Positions 10,728-21,024 are shown, numbered from the stretch's first letter. The stretch is DNA of 64,000 nt from Magnetospirillum fulvum (GCF_900108475.1 NZ_FNWO01000006.1:62001-126000), one strand, 5' to 3'. Made by a program: numbers and translations. The notes: a model not told the origin generated them from the letters alone.

Positions 10728-11719
10728 GCGCCGCCGACATCGTGATCACCCCCGAAGACCGGCCCGGCGTCCGGTCGGGCGAGCCGCCGCACGCGCCCAA
10801 ACCGCCGAAACAGCCGAAACAGCCGCGCGCCACGGCCCAGGCCGCCGCCCCGCGCGGACGCGGTCGCCGCCGCGCCCAGCGCTACCGGCTCGACCTCTCC
10901 CCGGTGCAGAAATTCGCCGCGATCGGCGTCGCGGTGACCGCTTTGTTCGTCGGTGGCGCCTCGCTGTGGCAATCGGGCGTGCTGCAACGGGCCTGGCGCG
11001 ACACCGGAGACTCGGTGCTGCATCTGACCGCGCTGGCTGGCTTTCGCACCACCGAAATCACCGTTGCCGGACGCCGCCGCATTCCGACCGACCAGATCGT
11101 CTCGGCGCTGGGTGCCCGTCACGGCGACCCGATCCTGGGGCTCGACATCGCCGCCGCCCGCGACCGGCTGGAAGCGCTGCCCGGCATCCGCGCCGCAGTG
11201 ATCGAGCGCCGCCTGCCCGGCAGCCTGCATCTGGTGATCGTCGAGCGTGAACCGGTGGCGCTGTGGCAGTACGAGGGCGTCTACACCCTGGTCGATCGCG
11301 ACGGCAAGGTGATCCCCGGCAGCATCGAGGGCTTCGAGGATCTGCCTCTCGTCGTCGGCGAGGGAGCCGGGGCGCGCGCCGACGAATTGCTGACGATGCT
11401 GTCGTCCGAGCCCGACCTCGCGGCGCGGGTCAAGGCGGCGACCCGGGTCGGCAACCGCCGCTGGAACCTCACCCTCGACGACATCCGCACCGGGCTCGAA
11501 GTCCGGCTGCCCGAGATCGAGCCCGAGGTGGCGTGGACCCGGCTGGCCGAATTGGAGCGCTCGAAGGGACTAGCCAGCCGCCCGCTGGCGATGATCGATA
11601 TGCGCGTGCCCGACCGGCTGGTGCTGCGGCCCGGACGCGACCTGCCGCAAAGCGCGGAGCGTCCGCCGCAGGCGTCGTCGCCGCTGCCGCCCGCGCCCGG
11701 TTTGGGAAAGGAGGACTGA
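10724..11719 (+). CDS. ftsQ: cell division protein FtsQ
   Basis: Bitopic divisome protein linking early and late division proteins. The start at 10724 is chosen for its ATGA overlap with ddl; an ATG three codons upstream at 10715 is also in frame. A basic, proline-rich cytoplasmic region of about 60 residues precedes one membrane segment (FAAIGVAVTALFVGGASLW). Then come the POTRA domain (FRTTEITVAGRRRIPTDQIV...ALPGIRAAVIERRLPGSLHL) and the FtsQ C-terminal domain. The length of 331 residues is typical of alphaproteobacteria. ftsA follows after 1 nt. Confidence 0.93.
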   Translation: MSAADIVITPEDRPGVRSGEPPHAPKPPKQPKQPRATAQAAAPRGRGRRRAQRYRLDLSPVQKFAAIGVAVTALFVGGASLWQSGVLQRAWRDTGDSVLHLTALAGFRTTEITVAGRRRIPTDQIVSALGARHGDPILGLDIAAARDRLEALPGIRAAVIERRLPGSLHLVIVEREPVALWQYEGVYTLVDRDGKVIPGSIEGFEDLPLVVGEGAGARADELLTMLSSEPDLAARVKAATRVGNRRWNLTLDDIRTGLEVRLPEIEPEVAWTRLAELERSKGLASRPLAMIDMRVPDRLVLRPGRDLPQSAERPPQASSPLPPAPGLGKED

Positions 11720-11720
11720 C

Positions 11721-12971
11721 GTGGCTGTACGCAACGGACTGATCGCGGCGTTGGATGTCGGCACGGCCAAGGTGTGCTGCTTCATCGCGCGCGTCCAGGA
11801 CGACGGCACGCCGCGCATCGTCGGCATCGGCCACCAGCTGGCGCGCGGGATGCGCAACGGCGCGGTGGTCGATATGGAGGAACTGGAAACCTCGATCCGC
11901 GCCTCGGTCGATGCCGCCGAGGACATGGCGGGCGAGCGGGTCCGCGCCGTCGTCGTCAACATTTCGGGCGGACTGCCCGGCTCGGCCAACGTCAAGGTCG
12001 AGGTGGCGATGAACGGCCACCCGGTCAACGAAGCCGACATCCGCCGGATGCTCGATCACGGCCGCGCCCACCACGAAAGCCCCGACCGCGAACTGATCCA
12101 CGCCATTCCGGTCGATTACACCATCGACGGCAATGAGGGGATCAAGGATCCGCGCGGGATGTTCGGCGACCGGCTGGGCGTCGCGATCCACGTCATTTCG
12201 GCAGCGGTCGGTCCGGTCCGCAACCTCGCCACCGTCGTCAACCGCTGCCACCTCGACATCGAGGCGCGCGTCGTCAGCCCCTATGCCGCCGGTCTGGCCT
12301 GCCTCGTCGATGATGAGAAGGAACTGGGCGTCACCTGCATCGACATGGGCGGCGGCACCACCTCGATCGCGGTGTTCCTGGCCGGGCAATTGATCCATAC
12401 CGACGTGATTCCGATCGGCGGTGCCCACGTCACCAGCGACATCGCCCGCGGCCTATCGACCCCGGTGGCCCAGGCCGAGCGGATGAAGACGCTGTACGGC
12501 TCGGCAATCCCGACGCCGTCGGACGACCGTGAAATCCTGAAAGTGCCGCTGGTCGGCGAGGACGAGGACGGCGCCAGCAATCAGGTGCCGCGTTCGATGC
12601 TGATCCAGATCATCCAGCCCCGGCTGGAAGAGACGTTTGAACTGGTTCGCACCCGGCTCGAACAGGGCGGGTTCGACAAGATGGCTGGCCGCCGGGTGGT
12701 TCTCACCGGTGGGGCCAGTCAGATGCAGGGCGCCCGCGACCTAGCCGGTCTGGTGCTCGACAAGCAGGTGCGTCTCGGGCGGCCCGTCGGGTTGCAGGGA
12801 CTGCCCGAAGCGACCGGAGGCCCTGCATTTTCGGGCTGCGCCGGTCTGATCCGCTATGCGCTGGTCCACTCCCCCACCCCCAGTCGGGGACGGCGGGCGG
12901 CGATCAGCGTCGGTGGCGACGGCGGCTCGGCCTGGGGCAGGCTGGGAGGCTGGTTGAAGCGTAATTTTTGA
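11721..12971 (+). CDS. ftsA: cell division protein FtsA
   Basis: Actin-like ATPase that tethers FtsZ to the membrane. It uses a GTG start just behind a strong aaaggagg ribosome-binding site that overlaps the end of ftsQ. Visible motifs are the N-terminal phosphate loop LIAALDVGTAKVCCF, the family-specific 1C domain, CIDMGGGTTSIAVF (phosphate 2) and RRVVLTGGASQMQG (adenosine). The C-terminus AWGRLGGWLKRNF resembles the amphipathic membrane-targeting helix. The length of 416 residues is normal. Confidence 0.96.
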   Translation: MAVRNGLIAALDVGTAKVCCFIARVQDDGTPRIVGIGHQLARGMRNGAVVDMEELETSIRASVDAAEDMAGERVRAVVVNISGGLPGSANVKVEVAMNGHPVNEADIRRMLDHGRAHHESPDRELIHAIPVDYTIDGNEGIKDPRGMFGDRLGVAIHVISAAVGPVRNLATVVNRCHLDIEARVVSPYAAGLACLVDDEKELGVTCIDMGGGTTSIAVFLAGQLIHTDVIPIGGAHVTSDIARGLSTPVAQAERMKTLYGSAIPTPSDDREILKVPLVGEDEDGASNQVPRSMLIQIIQPRLEETFELVRTRLEQGGFDKMAGRRVVLTGGASQMQGARDLAGLVLDKQVRLGRPVGLQGLPEATGGPAFSGCAGLIRYALVHSPTPSRGRRAAISVGGDGGSAWGRLGGWLKRNF

Positions 12972-13034
12972 CCCGGACGAAATCTCATCATACGGCCGAG
13001 GGTGAAGCGGCCGAAACAGCGCGGAGGACTACAC

Positions 13035-14585
13035 ATGCTGACCTTTCTTCCCGGAGCCAATGAAGAACTGAAGCCTCGCATCACCGTCATCGGCGTCGGC
13101 GGCGCCGGCGGCAACGCCGTCAACAACATGATCCAGTCGCGGCTGGAGGGCGTCGAGTTCATCGTCGCCAATACCGACGCGCAATCGCTGGGCCAGAGCC
13201 GCACCGAGCGGCGGATTCAACTCGGCACCCAGGTCACCCAGGGTCTGGGCGCGGGCTCGCGTCCCGACGTCGGCCGCGCCGCCGCCGAGGAAAGCATCGA
13301 AGACATCCTCACCCAGATCAACGGCACCAACATGGTGTTCATCACCGCCGGAATGGGCGGCGGCACCGGCACCGGCGCCGCGCCGGTAATCGCACGGGCC
13401 GCCCGAGAGCAGGGCATCCTGACCGTCGGCGTGGTGACCAAGCCCTTCCATTTCGAGGGCGCGCACCGGATGCGGACCGCCGAGCAGGGCATCGAGGAGA
13501 TGCAGCAATATGTCGATACCCTGATCATCATCCCCAACCAGAACCTGTTCCGCGTCGCCACCGAGCGCACCACCTTCGCCGACGCCTTCAAGATGGCCGA
13601 CGATGTGCTGTATTCCGGCGTGCGCGGCGTCACCGATCTGATGATCATGCCCGGCCTGATCAACCTCGATTTCGCCGACATCCGGACCGTGATGAGCGAA
13701 ATGGGCAAGGCGATGATGGGCACCGGCGAGGCCGAGGGCGACAAGCGCGCGATCGACGCCGCCGAGGCCGCGATCAGCAACCCGCTGCTCGACGACACCT
13801 CGATGAAGGGGGCCAAGGGCGTCCTCATCAACATTACCGGCGGCATGGACATGACCTTGTTCGAGGTCGATGAAGCCGCCAACCGCATCCGCGACGAAGT
13901 CGATCCCGAAGCCAACATCATCTTCGGCTCGACCTTCGACGAGAAGCTGAACGGCCAGATCCGCGTCTCGGTCGTCGCCACCGGCATCGCCAGCGAAGCC
14001 GCCGCCCAGCCCAAACCGACGGTGATCTCGCTGGTCGGCACCCAGCAACCGCAGCCTGCGGCCCGGCCGGTCCAGCCCGCCGCCGCCCAGGCGGCCCAGC
14101 CCCAGCCCAGCTTTCGTCCGCAGAAGCTGACGGTGCCCCAGCCCGCTCAGGCCCAGACCACCGCTCCCCAGGCGACGGCGCGGGCGGCGATCCGCGACCC
14201 CGAAATCGATCAGCGCCAGACCGATCCGGTGATGCGGGCCGAGCCCGATCTGCGTCCCGAGCCCAGCTTCAACCGGGCGATGCCGAGCCGCTATGCCGAC
14301 GAAGTCGAGCCGGATATGAGCAGCCTGCATCGCGCGGTGTCGGAAATCGCCGAATCCCCGATCAGCCAGCCGCAGCATCCGGTCCAGCACAGCGAACCGC
14401 CCCGTGCCGGCAGCCTGCTCAACCGTCTGGTCAATCGCGGCCGCCACGCGATCTCGCCCGCCCCGGCGGCTCCCCGTGCCCCCGAGGCGCCCGCGCCCCG
14501 GATGGAAGCCCGCCGCGAACCGACCGCGCCCCGGTCGGGTGAGGATCTCGACATTCCGGCGTTTCTGCGTCGTCAGGCGAATTAG
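13035..14585 (+). CDS. ftsZ: cell division protein FtsZ
   Basis: Tubulin-like GTPase that forms the Z ring. The ATG at 13035 sits 5 nt after gcggaggact and gives [24 protein letters not shown] at 13002 is in frame but lacks such a site. The GTP-binding tubulin signature [15 protein letters not shown] and the T7 loop [11 protein letters not shown] are intact. After the globular core comes a long Pro/Ala/Gln-rich linker (about residues 315-500), and then the conserved C-terminal peptide [13 protein letters not shown] that binds FtsA. The length of 516 residues fits alphaproteobacterial FtsZ with a long linker. Confidence 0.97.
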   Translation: MLTFLPGANEELKPRITVIGVGGAGGNAVNNMIQSRLEGVEFIVANTDAQSLGQSRTERRIQLGTQVTQGLGAGSRPDVGRAAAEESIEDILTQINGTNMVFITAGMGGGTGTGAAPVIARAAREQGILTVGVVTKPFHFEGAHRMRTAEQGIEEMQQYVDTLIIIPNQNLFRVATERTTFADAFKMADDVLYSGVRGVTDLMIMPGLINLDFADIRTVMSEMGKAMMGTGEAEGDKRAIDAAEAAISNPLLDDTSMKGAKGVLINITGGMDMTLFEVDEAANRIRDEVDPEANIIFGSTFDEKLNGQIRVSVVATGIASEAAAQPKPTVISLVGTQQPQPAARPVQPAAAQAAQPQPSFRPQKLTVPQPAQAQTTAPQATARAAIRDPEIDQRQTDPVMRAEPDLRPEPSFNRAMPSRYADEVEPDMSSLHRAVSEIAESPISQPQHPVQHSEPPRAGSLLNRLVNRGRHAISPAPAAPRAPEAPAPRMEARREPTAPRSGEDLDIPAFLRRQAN

Positions 14586-14603
14586 AGCGCTCACGACCGT
14601 TTA

Positions 14604-14673
14604 GGGGGGCTTCGGCCCCCCACCCGCGCCACCTTGACGGGCCCGATCGGATTGCCCGGTCGGGCCCTTTTTT
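14604..14673 (+). terminator. double hairpin terminator after ftsZ
   Basis: A perfect 7-bp GC stem with a UUCG loop (14604-14621) is followed by a 12-bp stem (14639-14650 with 14656-14667, one G-T wobble). Six T residues follow, a classic Rho-independent terminator. It closes the dcw operon and separates ftsZ from lpxC. Confidence 0.9.
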
Positions 14674-14820
14674 CAAGGCGTTAGCGGTGAAACAATCGGC
14701 AACAATGATTGATTTGAGGGCTCGACCCCGGGCTGGTAGAGATAGGAGCGTAGACATCAAGTTCCGCATCGCCTCGAACACTTAGACAGAGGCGGGCAAA
14801 ACAGAAATAGGGGATCGCCC

Positions 14821-15804
14821 GTGAATCGGATCGTCGACGAACAGAATCCCGGCCTCGACACCCTGTCTTTCGTCTCGACTGCATTCCGGTCCCCGCAGCG
14901 GACACTCAAGACCGCGATCGGATGCACCGGGATCGGTCTTCATTCCGGTTCGCGCGTTACCATGACGCTGCGTCCGGCCGCCCCTGATACCGGCATCCGG
15001 TTCCGCCGCGTCGATATCGCTGGCGGCGGCGGCATCGTTCCGGCCCATTGGGCCACCGTCAACGACACCCGCCTCAACACCTGCCTGCGCAACAGCGACG
15101 GCATCGCCGTCGGCACCGTCGAACATCTGATGGCCGCTTTGTGCGGGATGCAGATCGACAATTGCCTGATCGACATCAACGGCCCCGAAGTGCCGGTGAT
15201 GGACGGATCGGCCGCCCCCTTCCTGTTCCTGATCGAATGCGCCGGAACCCTGGAACAATCGGCCCCGCGCCGCGCCATCAAGGTGTTGAAGCGTGTCACC
15301 GTCCGCGACGGCGACAAGGTCGCCTCGCTCTCCCCCGCCTCGTCCTTCTCGGTCCGAGTTGAAATCGACTTCGCCAGCAGCGCGATCGCCCGCCAGGATT
15401 TCTTCCTCGGCCTGACGGAAAGCAGCTTCAAGGCCGAAGTCGCCCGCGCCCGCACCTTCGGCTTCGAACAGGAAGTCGCGATGCTGCGCGCCAACGGACT
15501 GGCCCGTGGTGGCTCGCTCGACAATGCGGTGGTGATCGACAGCACCGGGACCAAGGTGCTCAACGACGACGGGCTGCGCTACGGCAACGAATTCGTCCGT
15601 CACAAGGTGCTGGATGCGGTCGGCGACCTTTACCTCGCCGGTGGCCCGATCCTCGGCCATTTCAACGGCATCCGCACCGGCCACGCGCTGAACAACCAGT
15701 TGCTGCGCCAGTTGTTCGCCGACAGCTCGGCCTATTGCCTGGTCGATCTCGCCGCCGTTCCGGTCGAAATCTCCTCCCCCGAGCGGCTGCGCGCGGCGAG
15801 CTGA
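14821..15804 (+). CDS. lpxC: UDP-3-O-acyl-N-acetylglucosamine deacetylase
   Basis: Zinc amidase catalysing the committed step of lipid A synthesis in the cytoplasm. The GTG start follows ataggggatcgccc. Zinc and catalytic residues are visible in [10 protein letters not shown] (His near residue 102), the acidic MDGSAAPF segment and [12 protein letters not shown] (His/Asp near 261-265). The 327 residues are slightly longer than the roughly 305 of E. coli, because of a 25-residue N-terminal lead. Its position after ftsZ matches many proteobacteria. It converges with slt. Confidence 0.96.
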   Translation: MNRIVDEQNPGLDTLSFVSTAFRSPQRTLKTAIGCTGIGLHSGSRVTMTLRPAAPDTGIRFRRVDIAGGGGIVPAHWATVNDTRLNTCLRNSDGIAVGTVEHLMAALCGMQIDNCLIDINGPEVPVMDGSAAPFLFLIECAGTLEQSAPRRAIKVLKRVTVRDGDKVASLSPASSFSVRVEIDFASSAIARQDFFLGLTESSFKAEVARARTFGFEQEVAMLRANGLARGGSLDNAVVIDSTGTKVLNDDGLRYGNEFVRHKVLDAVGDLYLAGGPILGHFNGIRTGHALNNQLLRQLFADSSAYCLVDLAAVPVEISSPERLRAAS

Positions 15805-15881
15805 ACAAAGTGAAACGACCTCCCTCTCCGATGGGGAGAGGGAGGCGGATCGCAAAGAACAGGGGACAGACCGCTTAGAAG

Positions 15882-16145
15882 TCTCCCGTGAAAAAGTCCC
15901 TCGCTGTCGCTCGGTGTACTTTTTCCCGTTGGATTAAAAGGAGAAAAATGGGCTAGGGGCGGCCCAGCGCCCATTTTTCGTGTTGTCTGTTTCACCAGCC
16001 TCCGAAGCCGTGGGCGTCGCCCATCGGCCTCGGAGGGAACCAAATCCATCCCCGCGCGGAAAGCTTGATTGAGCACGGGGATTCTTTTTGAACCGGGGAA
16101 AAGTACACTGAGGCCAAAGGCCGAAGGACTTTTTCACGACCGACT
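15882..16145. repeat. dispersed palindromic repeat, copy B, interrupted by a nested insert
   Basis: The ends carry a perfect 13-bp inverted repeat (cgtgaaaaagtcc / ggactttttcacg). The two arms, 15882-15924 and 16090-16145, match the reverse complement of the 99-bp element at 42601-42699 almost base for base. The arms are separated by an insert that copy A lacks. Position 16145 is also the last base of the slt stop codon. It lies between convergent lpxC and slt, where it could end transcription from both sides. No supported coding capacity. Confidence 0.85.
15925..16089. repeat. hairpin-rich insert inside repeat copy B
   Basis: About 165 bp that is absent from the sister repeat, bounded by CTTTTT on both sides (15919-15924 and 16084-16089), consistent with a short target duplication. 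It contains a perfect 10-bp inverted repeat (aaaaatgggc at 15944-15953, gcccattttt at 15969-15978) and a second stem of about 11 bp (cctccgaagcc / ggcctcggagg). No transposase is present, so it looks like a small non-autonomous element inside a repeat. Confidence 0.6.
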
Positions 16146-17998
16146 TAGAACCCGACGGTGCGGCTGGAACCGACGCGAAGCGGAGAGCGTTCCGGGGTGC
16201 CGTAGATCGGCCATGTGCCCGACGCCACCGCTTCCAGCGATGCCGAGGACTGACCCAGCCGGGCCTGATAGACCCAATAGCTGGTCATCACCCGCTGCAC
16301 GAATACGCGGGTTTCCCGCGCGGGCAGGCTTTCGACGAACATCAACGGATCTTCGCCGTGACGGATGCCCTGAAGCCAGCGCCCCAGCGTGCCGGGACCG
16401 GCATTATAGGCCGCCGCCATCATCATCAAATTGCCGTTGACCGGATCGTCCGACAACAGCCGGGTGACATAGCGTTGCCCCACCCCGAGATTGACCGCCG
16501 GATCGGTCAATTGGTCGCGCACGCGCAGACCGCCGACCGCCTGGGCCGTTGCCGGCATCAATTGCATCAGACCGGCGGCACCCGAGGCGCTGCGGGCATC
16601 GGGATTGAACGAGGATTCCTGACGGACCAGGGCATAAACCAGAGCGCGGTCAACCTGCCAGCCGCCTTGCGGCATCCAATCGGGCAGCGGATAGGCGGCG
16701 GCATCATGGGTCCGCCCGTTTTCACGCGGCAACACGCCGCCCAGCCGAACCGCCAGACCCGGCATCTTCGCCGCCTGGGCCAGCACCAGCATCGACTGAC
16801 GCACCGCCTTACCGGCGGACGGGTAGAGCTTGCGCAATTCTTCTTCGGCGTCGTCGCGTTCGCCCAACTGGATCAGGGCCAGGGCGCGCCGCGCCGCCGG
16901 AACCCGCATCAGCATGTCGGCATCGCCCTCGGTGAAGGGGGGCAATTCCCAGGCATAGCTGACCGGATAGCCCAGCCAGGAGCGGGCAAGCAGACCGTAG
17001 AAGGTGCGCGGATAGCTGGCGGCAACTTCCATCCAGTGATTGACCGCTTCGGGGCGATGGTTGACCAGATTGGCCCGGGCCGCCCAGAACGCGCCGCCCG
17101 CAGTCAGCCAATCCTGATTGAGGGCCGAGGTCGCGGTATCTTCGAAATGACGGCGGGCCTGATCGGGCTTGCCCGCCCGCCACAGCGCCAGACCGGCGAT
17201 CCAGTGGGCGGCGGGCAGCGCCTCGCCCGAGCGTTCCGCCGAAGCCGACGCCAGATCGGCGGCGCGGTCGTCGCGGCCCCCGGCGAAATGATCGGACGCC
17301 ACCATCAGCCGCAGCCGGTCCTGGTCGAGCGCCGGAAGCGACTGCACCTCGGCCGAGGCCAGCATCGCTTCGGCCCGGCCGGATTCGTTGTCGCGCAGCA
17401 ATTGGCGCAGACGGGTCTTGATCGGCCGCGCCCGGGGAGCGGATTCGTCGGTATCGAACGCCACCTCTTCCCACATCGCGCCATCGGCGTCGGTGTCGAT
17501 CCCGGTCCCGCGCAATGCGCCACGCTGGGGGGCGCGCAGGCCCTGAGCCCCGCGTCCGCCCTTGGCCGACAGGGCCAGACGGTGGATCGCCTCGGCCTGA
17601 GGCAGGGCCGCGTTTTCGGCCAGCCAGGCGCGCAATTCGGGGAAATGGGGCTTGGTGCTGGGGGCGAGCAGCCGCCGCGCCTGGACATAGCCGCGCAGCA
17701 GATCGTCTTCGACCTTGCCCAATTCGCGATCGGCACCGGCCCAATCGCCCCGGTCCTGAAGAGTCAGGATGCGGCGATAAAGATCGGCATCGGCCACCGA
17801 CAGCGGCCGGGGCACGGGAGCCACCCTGGCTTCACGCTGGCCGCCGGGAAAAATCGCGGCGGTCTGCGGGCCTTCGGCGGCGGCAACCTGGACGGACCCG
17901 GCAAAGGGGGAGTTCGGACGGGCCGGTTCGCCCGCCGTGGCCGTGGACGTCGCAGCCAGAATCACCAGCATCGCTGCTGGGAGGAGCCTGTCGCGCAA
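16145..17998 (-). CDS. soluble lytic murein transglycosylase, SLT family
   Basis: Periplasmic peptidoglycan-cleaving enzyme. The TTG at 17998 is chosen because gaggagaa lies 7 nt upstream. It yields a signal peptide (basic RDR, then LLPAAMLVILAATSTATA). The frame stays open upstream to an ATG at 18094 that would bury this signal. A long alpha-helical, superhelical Slt70-like region precedes a C-terminal lysozyme-like domain with ALVRQESSFNPDARSASGAAG; the catalytic Glu is near residue 460. LMQLMPATAQ and AAYNAGPGTLGRWL complete the fold. 617 residues. The stop codon abuts the dispersed palindromic repeat. Confidence 0.92.
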   Translation of the reverse strand: MRDRLLPAAMLVILAATSTATAGEPARPNSPFAGSVQVAAAEGPQTAAIFPGGQREARVAPVPRPLSVADADLYRRILTLQDRGDWAGADRELGKVEDDLLRGYVQARRLLAPSTKPHFPELRAWLAENAALPQAEAIHRLALSAKGGRGAQGLRAPQRGALRGTGIDTDADGAMWEEVAFDTDESAPRARPIKTRLRQLLRDNESGRAEAMLASAEVQSLPALDQDRLRLMVASDHFAGGRDDRAADLASASAERSGEALPAAHWIAGLALWRAGKPDQARRHFEDTATSALNQDWLTAGGAFWAARANLVNHRPEAVNHWMEVAASYPRTFYGLLARSWLGYPVSYAWELPPFTEGDADMLMRVPAARRALALIQLGERDDAEEELRKLYPSAGKAVRQSMLVLAQAAKMPGLAVRLGGVLPRENGRTHDAAAYPLPDWMPQGGWQVDRALVYALVRQESSFNPDARSASGAAGLMQLMPATAQAVGGLRVRDQLTDPAVNLGVGQRYVTRLLSDDPVNGNLMMMAAAYNAGPGTLGRWLQGIRHGEDPLMFVESLPARETRVFVQRVMTSYWVYQARLGQSSASLEAVASGTWPIYGTPERSPLRVGSSRTVGF

Positions 17999-18172
17999 GG
18001 CTGTTCTCCTCAGGTGGTTATCGACAATACCAATCGCGGTCACCGGTTTTATAAATGAATGGACCCCTCCTGTGGAAGAAAAAAATGCCCACACGCCCCA
18101 GGGGAAACTAACATTCCTTTTATATTCAGTGACTTAACCGAAAAGATTCCTCCCCCAACCCCGCCTCATTAA

Positions 18173-18194
18173 CACATAAAGATATCTTTATATG
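18173..18194. promoter_or_regulatory. palindromic operator upstream of ahcY
   Basis: Inverted repeat with 11-bp arms around a gatatc core (cacataaagat / atctttatatg) and one mismatch. It ends 3 bp before the putative ahcY -35 box. ArsR-type SAH-responsive regulators (SahR/SamR) are known to bind palindromes near methionine-cycle genes in Proteobacteria. Assignment to such a regulator is inference from position and symmetry only. Confidence 0.6.
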
Positions 18195-18197
18195 ATG

Positions 18198-18226
18198 TTG
18201 CGTTTTGCCGCCAAGCCCGCTACACT
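18198..18226 (+). promoter_or_regulatory. candidate sigma70-type promoter of ahcY
   Basis: TTGCGT (18198-18203) and TACACT (18221-18226) with a 17-bp spacer, about 38 bp before the ahcY ATG. The site adjoins the palindrome at 18173-18194, so a bound regulator would touch RNA polymerase. Confidence 0.5.
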
Positions 18227-18264
18227 CCGCTCCAGCTTAACCTCCTGATATCCAGAGGAATCGC

Positions 18265-19665
18265 ATGACCGCTTTCACCGACTATAAGGTCGCCGACATC
18301 GGGCTGGCCGCCTGGGGCCGCAAGGAACTGGACATCGCCGAAAGCGAGATGCCCGGCCTGATCGCCACCCGCGAGGAATACGGCCCGAGCCAGCCGCTGA
18401 AGGGTGCCCGCGTCGCCGGTTCCCTGCACATGACGATCCAGACCGGCGTGCTGATCGAGACGTTGACGGCGCTGGGCGCCGACGTCCGCTGGGCGTCCTG
18501 TAACATCTTCTCGACCCAGGACCACGCCGCCGCCGCGATCGCCGCCGCCGGTATCCCGGTGTTCGCCGTCAAGGGCGAGAGCCTGGAAGAATATTGGGAT
18601 TACACCCACCGCATCTTCGAATGGGCCGATGGCGGCTGCCCGAACATGATCCTCGACGATGGCGGCGACGCCACCCTGCTGATCCATCTCGGCATGCGCG
18701 CCGAGAAGGATGCCTCGGTGCTGTCCACCCCCACCTGCGAGGAAGAGGAATATCTGTTCGCTTCGATCAAGAAGAAGCTGGCGGCCGATCCGACCTTCTA
18801 TTCCCGCAACGGCACCGCGATCCGGGGTGTGACCGAGGAAACCACCACCGGCGTCCACCGTCTCTACGAGATGGAGAAGAAGGGCACCCTGTTGTGGCCG
18901 GCGATCAACGTCAACGATTCGGTCACCAAGTCGAAGTTCGACAACAAGTACGGCTGCCGCGAATCGCTGGTTGACGGCATCCGCCGCGCCACCGACGTGA
19001 TGCTGGCGGGCAAGGTCGCCGTCGTCGCCGGGTTCGGCGACGTGGGCAAGGGCTCGGCCGAGTCGCTGGCCAGCCAGGGCTGCCGCGTCATCGTCACCGA
19101 GATCGACCCGATCTGCGCGCTTCAGGCCTGCATGGAAGGCTATGAGGTCCAGACGATGGAACAGGCCGCGCCGCGCGGCGACATCTTCGTCACCACCACC
19201 GGCAATGTCGATGTCATCACCCTCGACCACATGCGGGCGATGAAGGACCGGGCGATCGTCTGCAACATCGGCCATTTCGACAGCGAAATTCAGGTCGCCG
19301 CGCTGAAGAACTTCGCCTGGAACAACATCAAGCCGCAGGTCGACGAGATTAAGTTCCCCGACGGCAAGCGGATCCTGCTGCTGGCCGAAGGCCGTCTGGT
19401 CAATCTGGGCTGCGCCACCGGCCATCCCAGCTTCGTGATGAGCGCGTCCTTCACCAATCAGGTGCTGGCCCAGATCGACATCTACGCCAATCCGGGCAAG
19501 TACGAGCGCAAGGTCTATGTGCTGCCGAAGCACCTCGACGAGAAGGTCGCCTTGCTGCATCTGGCCAAGCTGGGCGCGACCCTGACCCAGCTCAACAGCA
19601 AGCAGGCCGAGTATATCGGCGTCGCGGTCGCAGGCCCGTTCAAGCCCGACACCTACCGCTACTAA
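18265..19665 (+). CDS. ahcY: adenosylhomocysteinase
   Basis: NAD-dependent cytosolic hydrolase that splits S-adenosylhomocysteine into adenosine and homocysteine, relieving product inhibition of methyltransferases. The 466 residues cover the whole family length. Substrate-binding NSCWASCN-type residues appear here as [15 protein letters not shown], the NAD loop is [16 protein letters not shown], and the C-terminal tail ends KPDTYRY, as in classic AhcY. The ATG is preceded by agaggaatcgc. Transcribed alone, with a palindromic operator upstream and a strong terminator downstream. Confidence 0.97.
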   Translation: MTAFTDYKVADIGLAAWGRKELDIAESEMPGLIATREEYGPSQPLKGARVAGSLHMTIQTGVLIETLTALGADVRWASCNIFSTQDHAAAAIAAAGIPVFAVKGESLEEYWDYTHRIFEWADGGCPNMILDDGGDATLLIHLGMRAEKDASVLSTPTCEEEEYLFASIKKKLAADPTFYSRNGTAIRGVTEETTTGVHRLYEMEKKGTLLWPAINVNDSVTKSKFDNKYGCRESLVDGIRRATDVMLAGKVAVVAGFGDVGKGSAESLASQGCRVIVTEIDPICALQACMEGYEVQTMEQAAPRGDIFVTTTGNVDVITLDHMRAMKDRAIVCNIGHFDSEIQVAALKNFAWNNIKPQVDEIKFPDGKRILLLAEGRLVNLGCATGHPSFVMSASFTNQVLAQIDIYANPGKYERKVYVLPKHLDEKVALLHLAKLGATLTQLNSKQAEYIGVAVAGPFKPDTYRY

Positions 19666-19724
19666 GCGTCGGCCAAAGCGTGCGTCAGGTTTGGCGCACG
19701 ATGCTCCGGGCCGAACGATCACGG

Positions 19725-19759
19725 ACGGGACAGGGGGAAACCCCTGTCCCGTTTCGTTT
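19725..19759 (+). terminator. Rho-independent terminator after ahcY
   Basis: Perfect 12-bp stem (acgggacagggg / cccctgtcccgt, 19725-19736 and 19741-19752) with a GAAA loop and a ttcgttt tail. It ends 3 bp before the stop of the convergent chemoreceptor gene and may work both ways. Just upstream, 19684-19699 carries an imperfect palindrome whose core gtgcgtcaggtttg recurs near 33729. Confidence 0.9.
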
Positions 19760-19761
19760 GC

Positions 19762-21024
19762 TCAGACCGTGCCGACCTCGCCGAGGAAGCGGCTGACCAC
19801 CCCGCGCAGGGCGGCAGCCTCGTCCACCAGCGAGTGGGACGAGGCCAGAACCTGTTCGGCCGCCCGCCCAGTTTCGGCCGCGGCCTGGGTCACGCCTCCG
19901 ATCGTGGTCGATACCTGACGCGTCCCGCCTGCGGCGGCTTGGATATTGCGGGCAATTTCGGCGGTCGCGGCGGATTGCTCTTCGACCGCCGAGGCGATCG
20001 CGGTCGCAATGTGGTTGATATCCTCGATCCGGGCGACGATACCGGCGATCGCTCCGACCGCTTCCTGGGTCTTGGCCTGAACCGAGCCGATCAGAGCCCC
20101 GATTTCGTCGGTGGCCCGGGCGGTCTGGGTCGCCAGATGCTTGACCTCGCCCGCCACCACCGCAAAGCCCTTGCCCGCTTCGCCAGCGCGGGCCGCCTCG
20201 ATCGTCGCGTTCAGGGCCAACAGGTTGGTCTGGCTGGCGATGTCGTTGATCAGGTTGACCACCGCGCCGATCTTGGCCGAACTGTCGGCCAAGCTCCGCA
20301 CCATGCTGTTGGTATGGTCAGCCTCGGCGGATGCCGCCTTGGACGCGACGCTCGATTGCTCGACCTGCCGGGCGATCTCGGCAATCGAAGCCGACAATTC
20401 CTCGGCGGCGCTGGCGACGGTCTGCACGCTGCCACTCGCCTCGTCACTGGCGGCGGCGACGGTCGAAGCCTGACGTTTGGTCTGCTCGGCATTGGCCGAC
20501 ATCGTCTGAGCAACGCCATTCATGTCGGCGGCGGCATGGGTGACCGTTTCGAGAACCCCGGAGACGGCCTGATCGAACGCGCGGGTCATCGCCTGAAGCG
20601 CCTGCCCCCGCTCCTCACGCTGGAGAAACAACGCGGACAGGTCGGACAGACAGACGAACACCAGGGTCCGCCCCCCTTCCTGCGCCATGAACAGGGTTGC
20701 CGTGACCGGCAGGTCGCTGCCATCGGCGCGGCGATGCACCCATTCGAACCGGTTGAACCCCTTGCGGACGGCCTCGGCGATGAGCGGCTGGGCCTTGGCC
20801 TCGGAGCTTTGGCCGTCGGGTTGAAACGGAGGCGAAAGCTGGGCGGGGGTGCAATCGAGCAGCGCCGCCTTGTCGGCATGGCCGAACATCCGCGTCGCCG
20901 CATCGTTACACTCGATATAGACCCCGTCGCTCATGACCAGGATGGCATCGGGCGTACAGTCAAAAAATGTGCGCCGGATAGCGAGCCCCGCATCGGGGCG
21001 TTTGCTCCAAAATTGAAGAGCCAC
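19762..21024 (-). CDS. soluble PAS-domain methyl-accepting chemotaxis protein
   Basis: Cytoplasmic chemoreceptor. Residues about 15-125 form a PAS-like sensor ([24 protein letters not shown]...). No transmembrane segment is present. The rest is a coiled-coil signalling domain whose hairpin tip reads [20 protein letters not shown] followed by [15 protein letters not shown], the CheA/CheW contact region of MCPs. The 420 residues form a compact receptor. The ligand is unknown: haem, flavin or a small molecule are possible for PAS, but no signature residue decides. It converges with ahcY, and no chemotaxis genes are adjacent. Confidence 0.92.
   Translation of the reverse strand: MALQFWSKRPDAGLAIRRTFFDCTPDAILVMSDGVYIECNDAATRMFGHADKAALLDCTPAQLSPPFQPDGQSSEAKAQPLIAEAVRKGFNRFEWVHRRADGSDLPVTATLFMAQEGGRTLVFVCLSDLSALFLQREERGQALQAMTRAFDQAVSGVLETVTHAAADMNGVAQTMSANAEQTKRQASTVAAASDEASGSVQTVASAAEELSASIAEIARQVEQSSVASKAASAEADHTNSMVRSLADSSAKIGAVVNLINDIASQTNLLALNATIEAARAGEAGKGFAVVAGEVKHLATQTARATDEIGALIGSVQAKTQEAVGAIAGIVARIEDINHIATAIASAVEEQSAATAEIARNIQAAAGGTRQVSTTIGGVTQAAAETGRAAEQVLASSHSLVDEAAALRGVVSRFLGEVGTV

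Noticed and set aside
16358-18058. A 566-codon + strand open frame opposite the lytic transglycosylase
   Set aside because: Antisense shadow; the minus-strand frame has a signal peptide and SLT catalytic motif.
18195-18264. A SAM or SAH riboswitch before ahcY
   Set aside because: The leader after the candidate promoter is only about 30 nt and shows no pseudoknot-like pairing; the palindrome is better read as a DNA operator.
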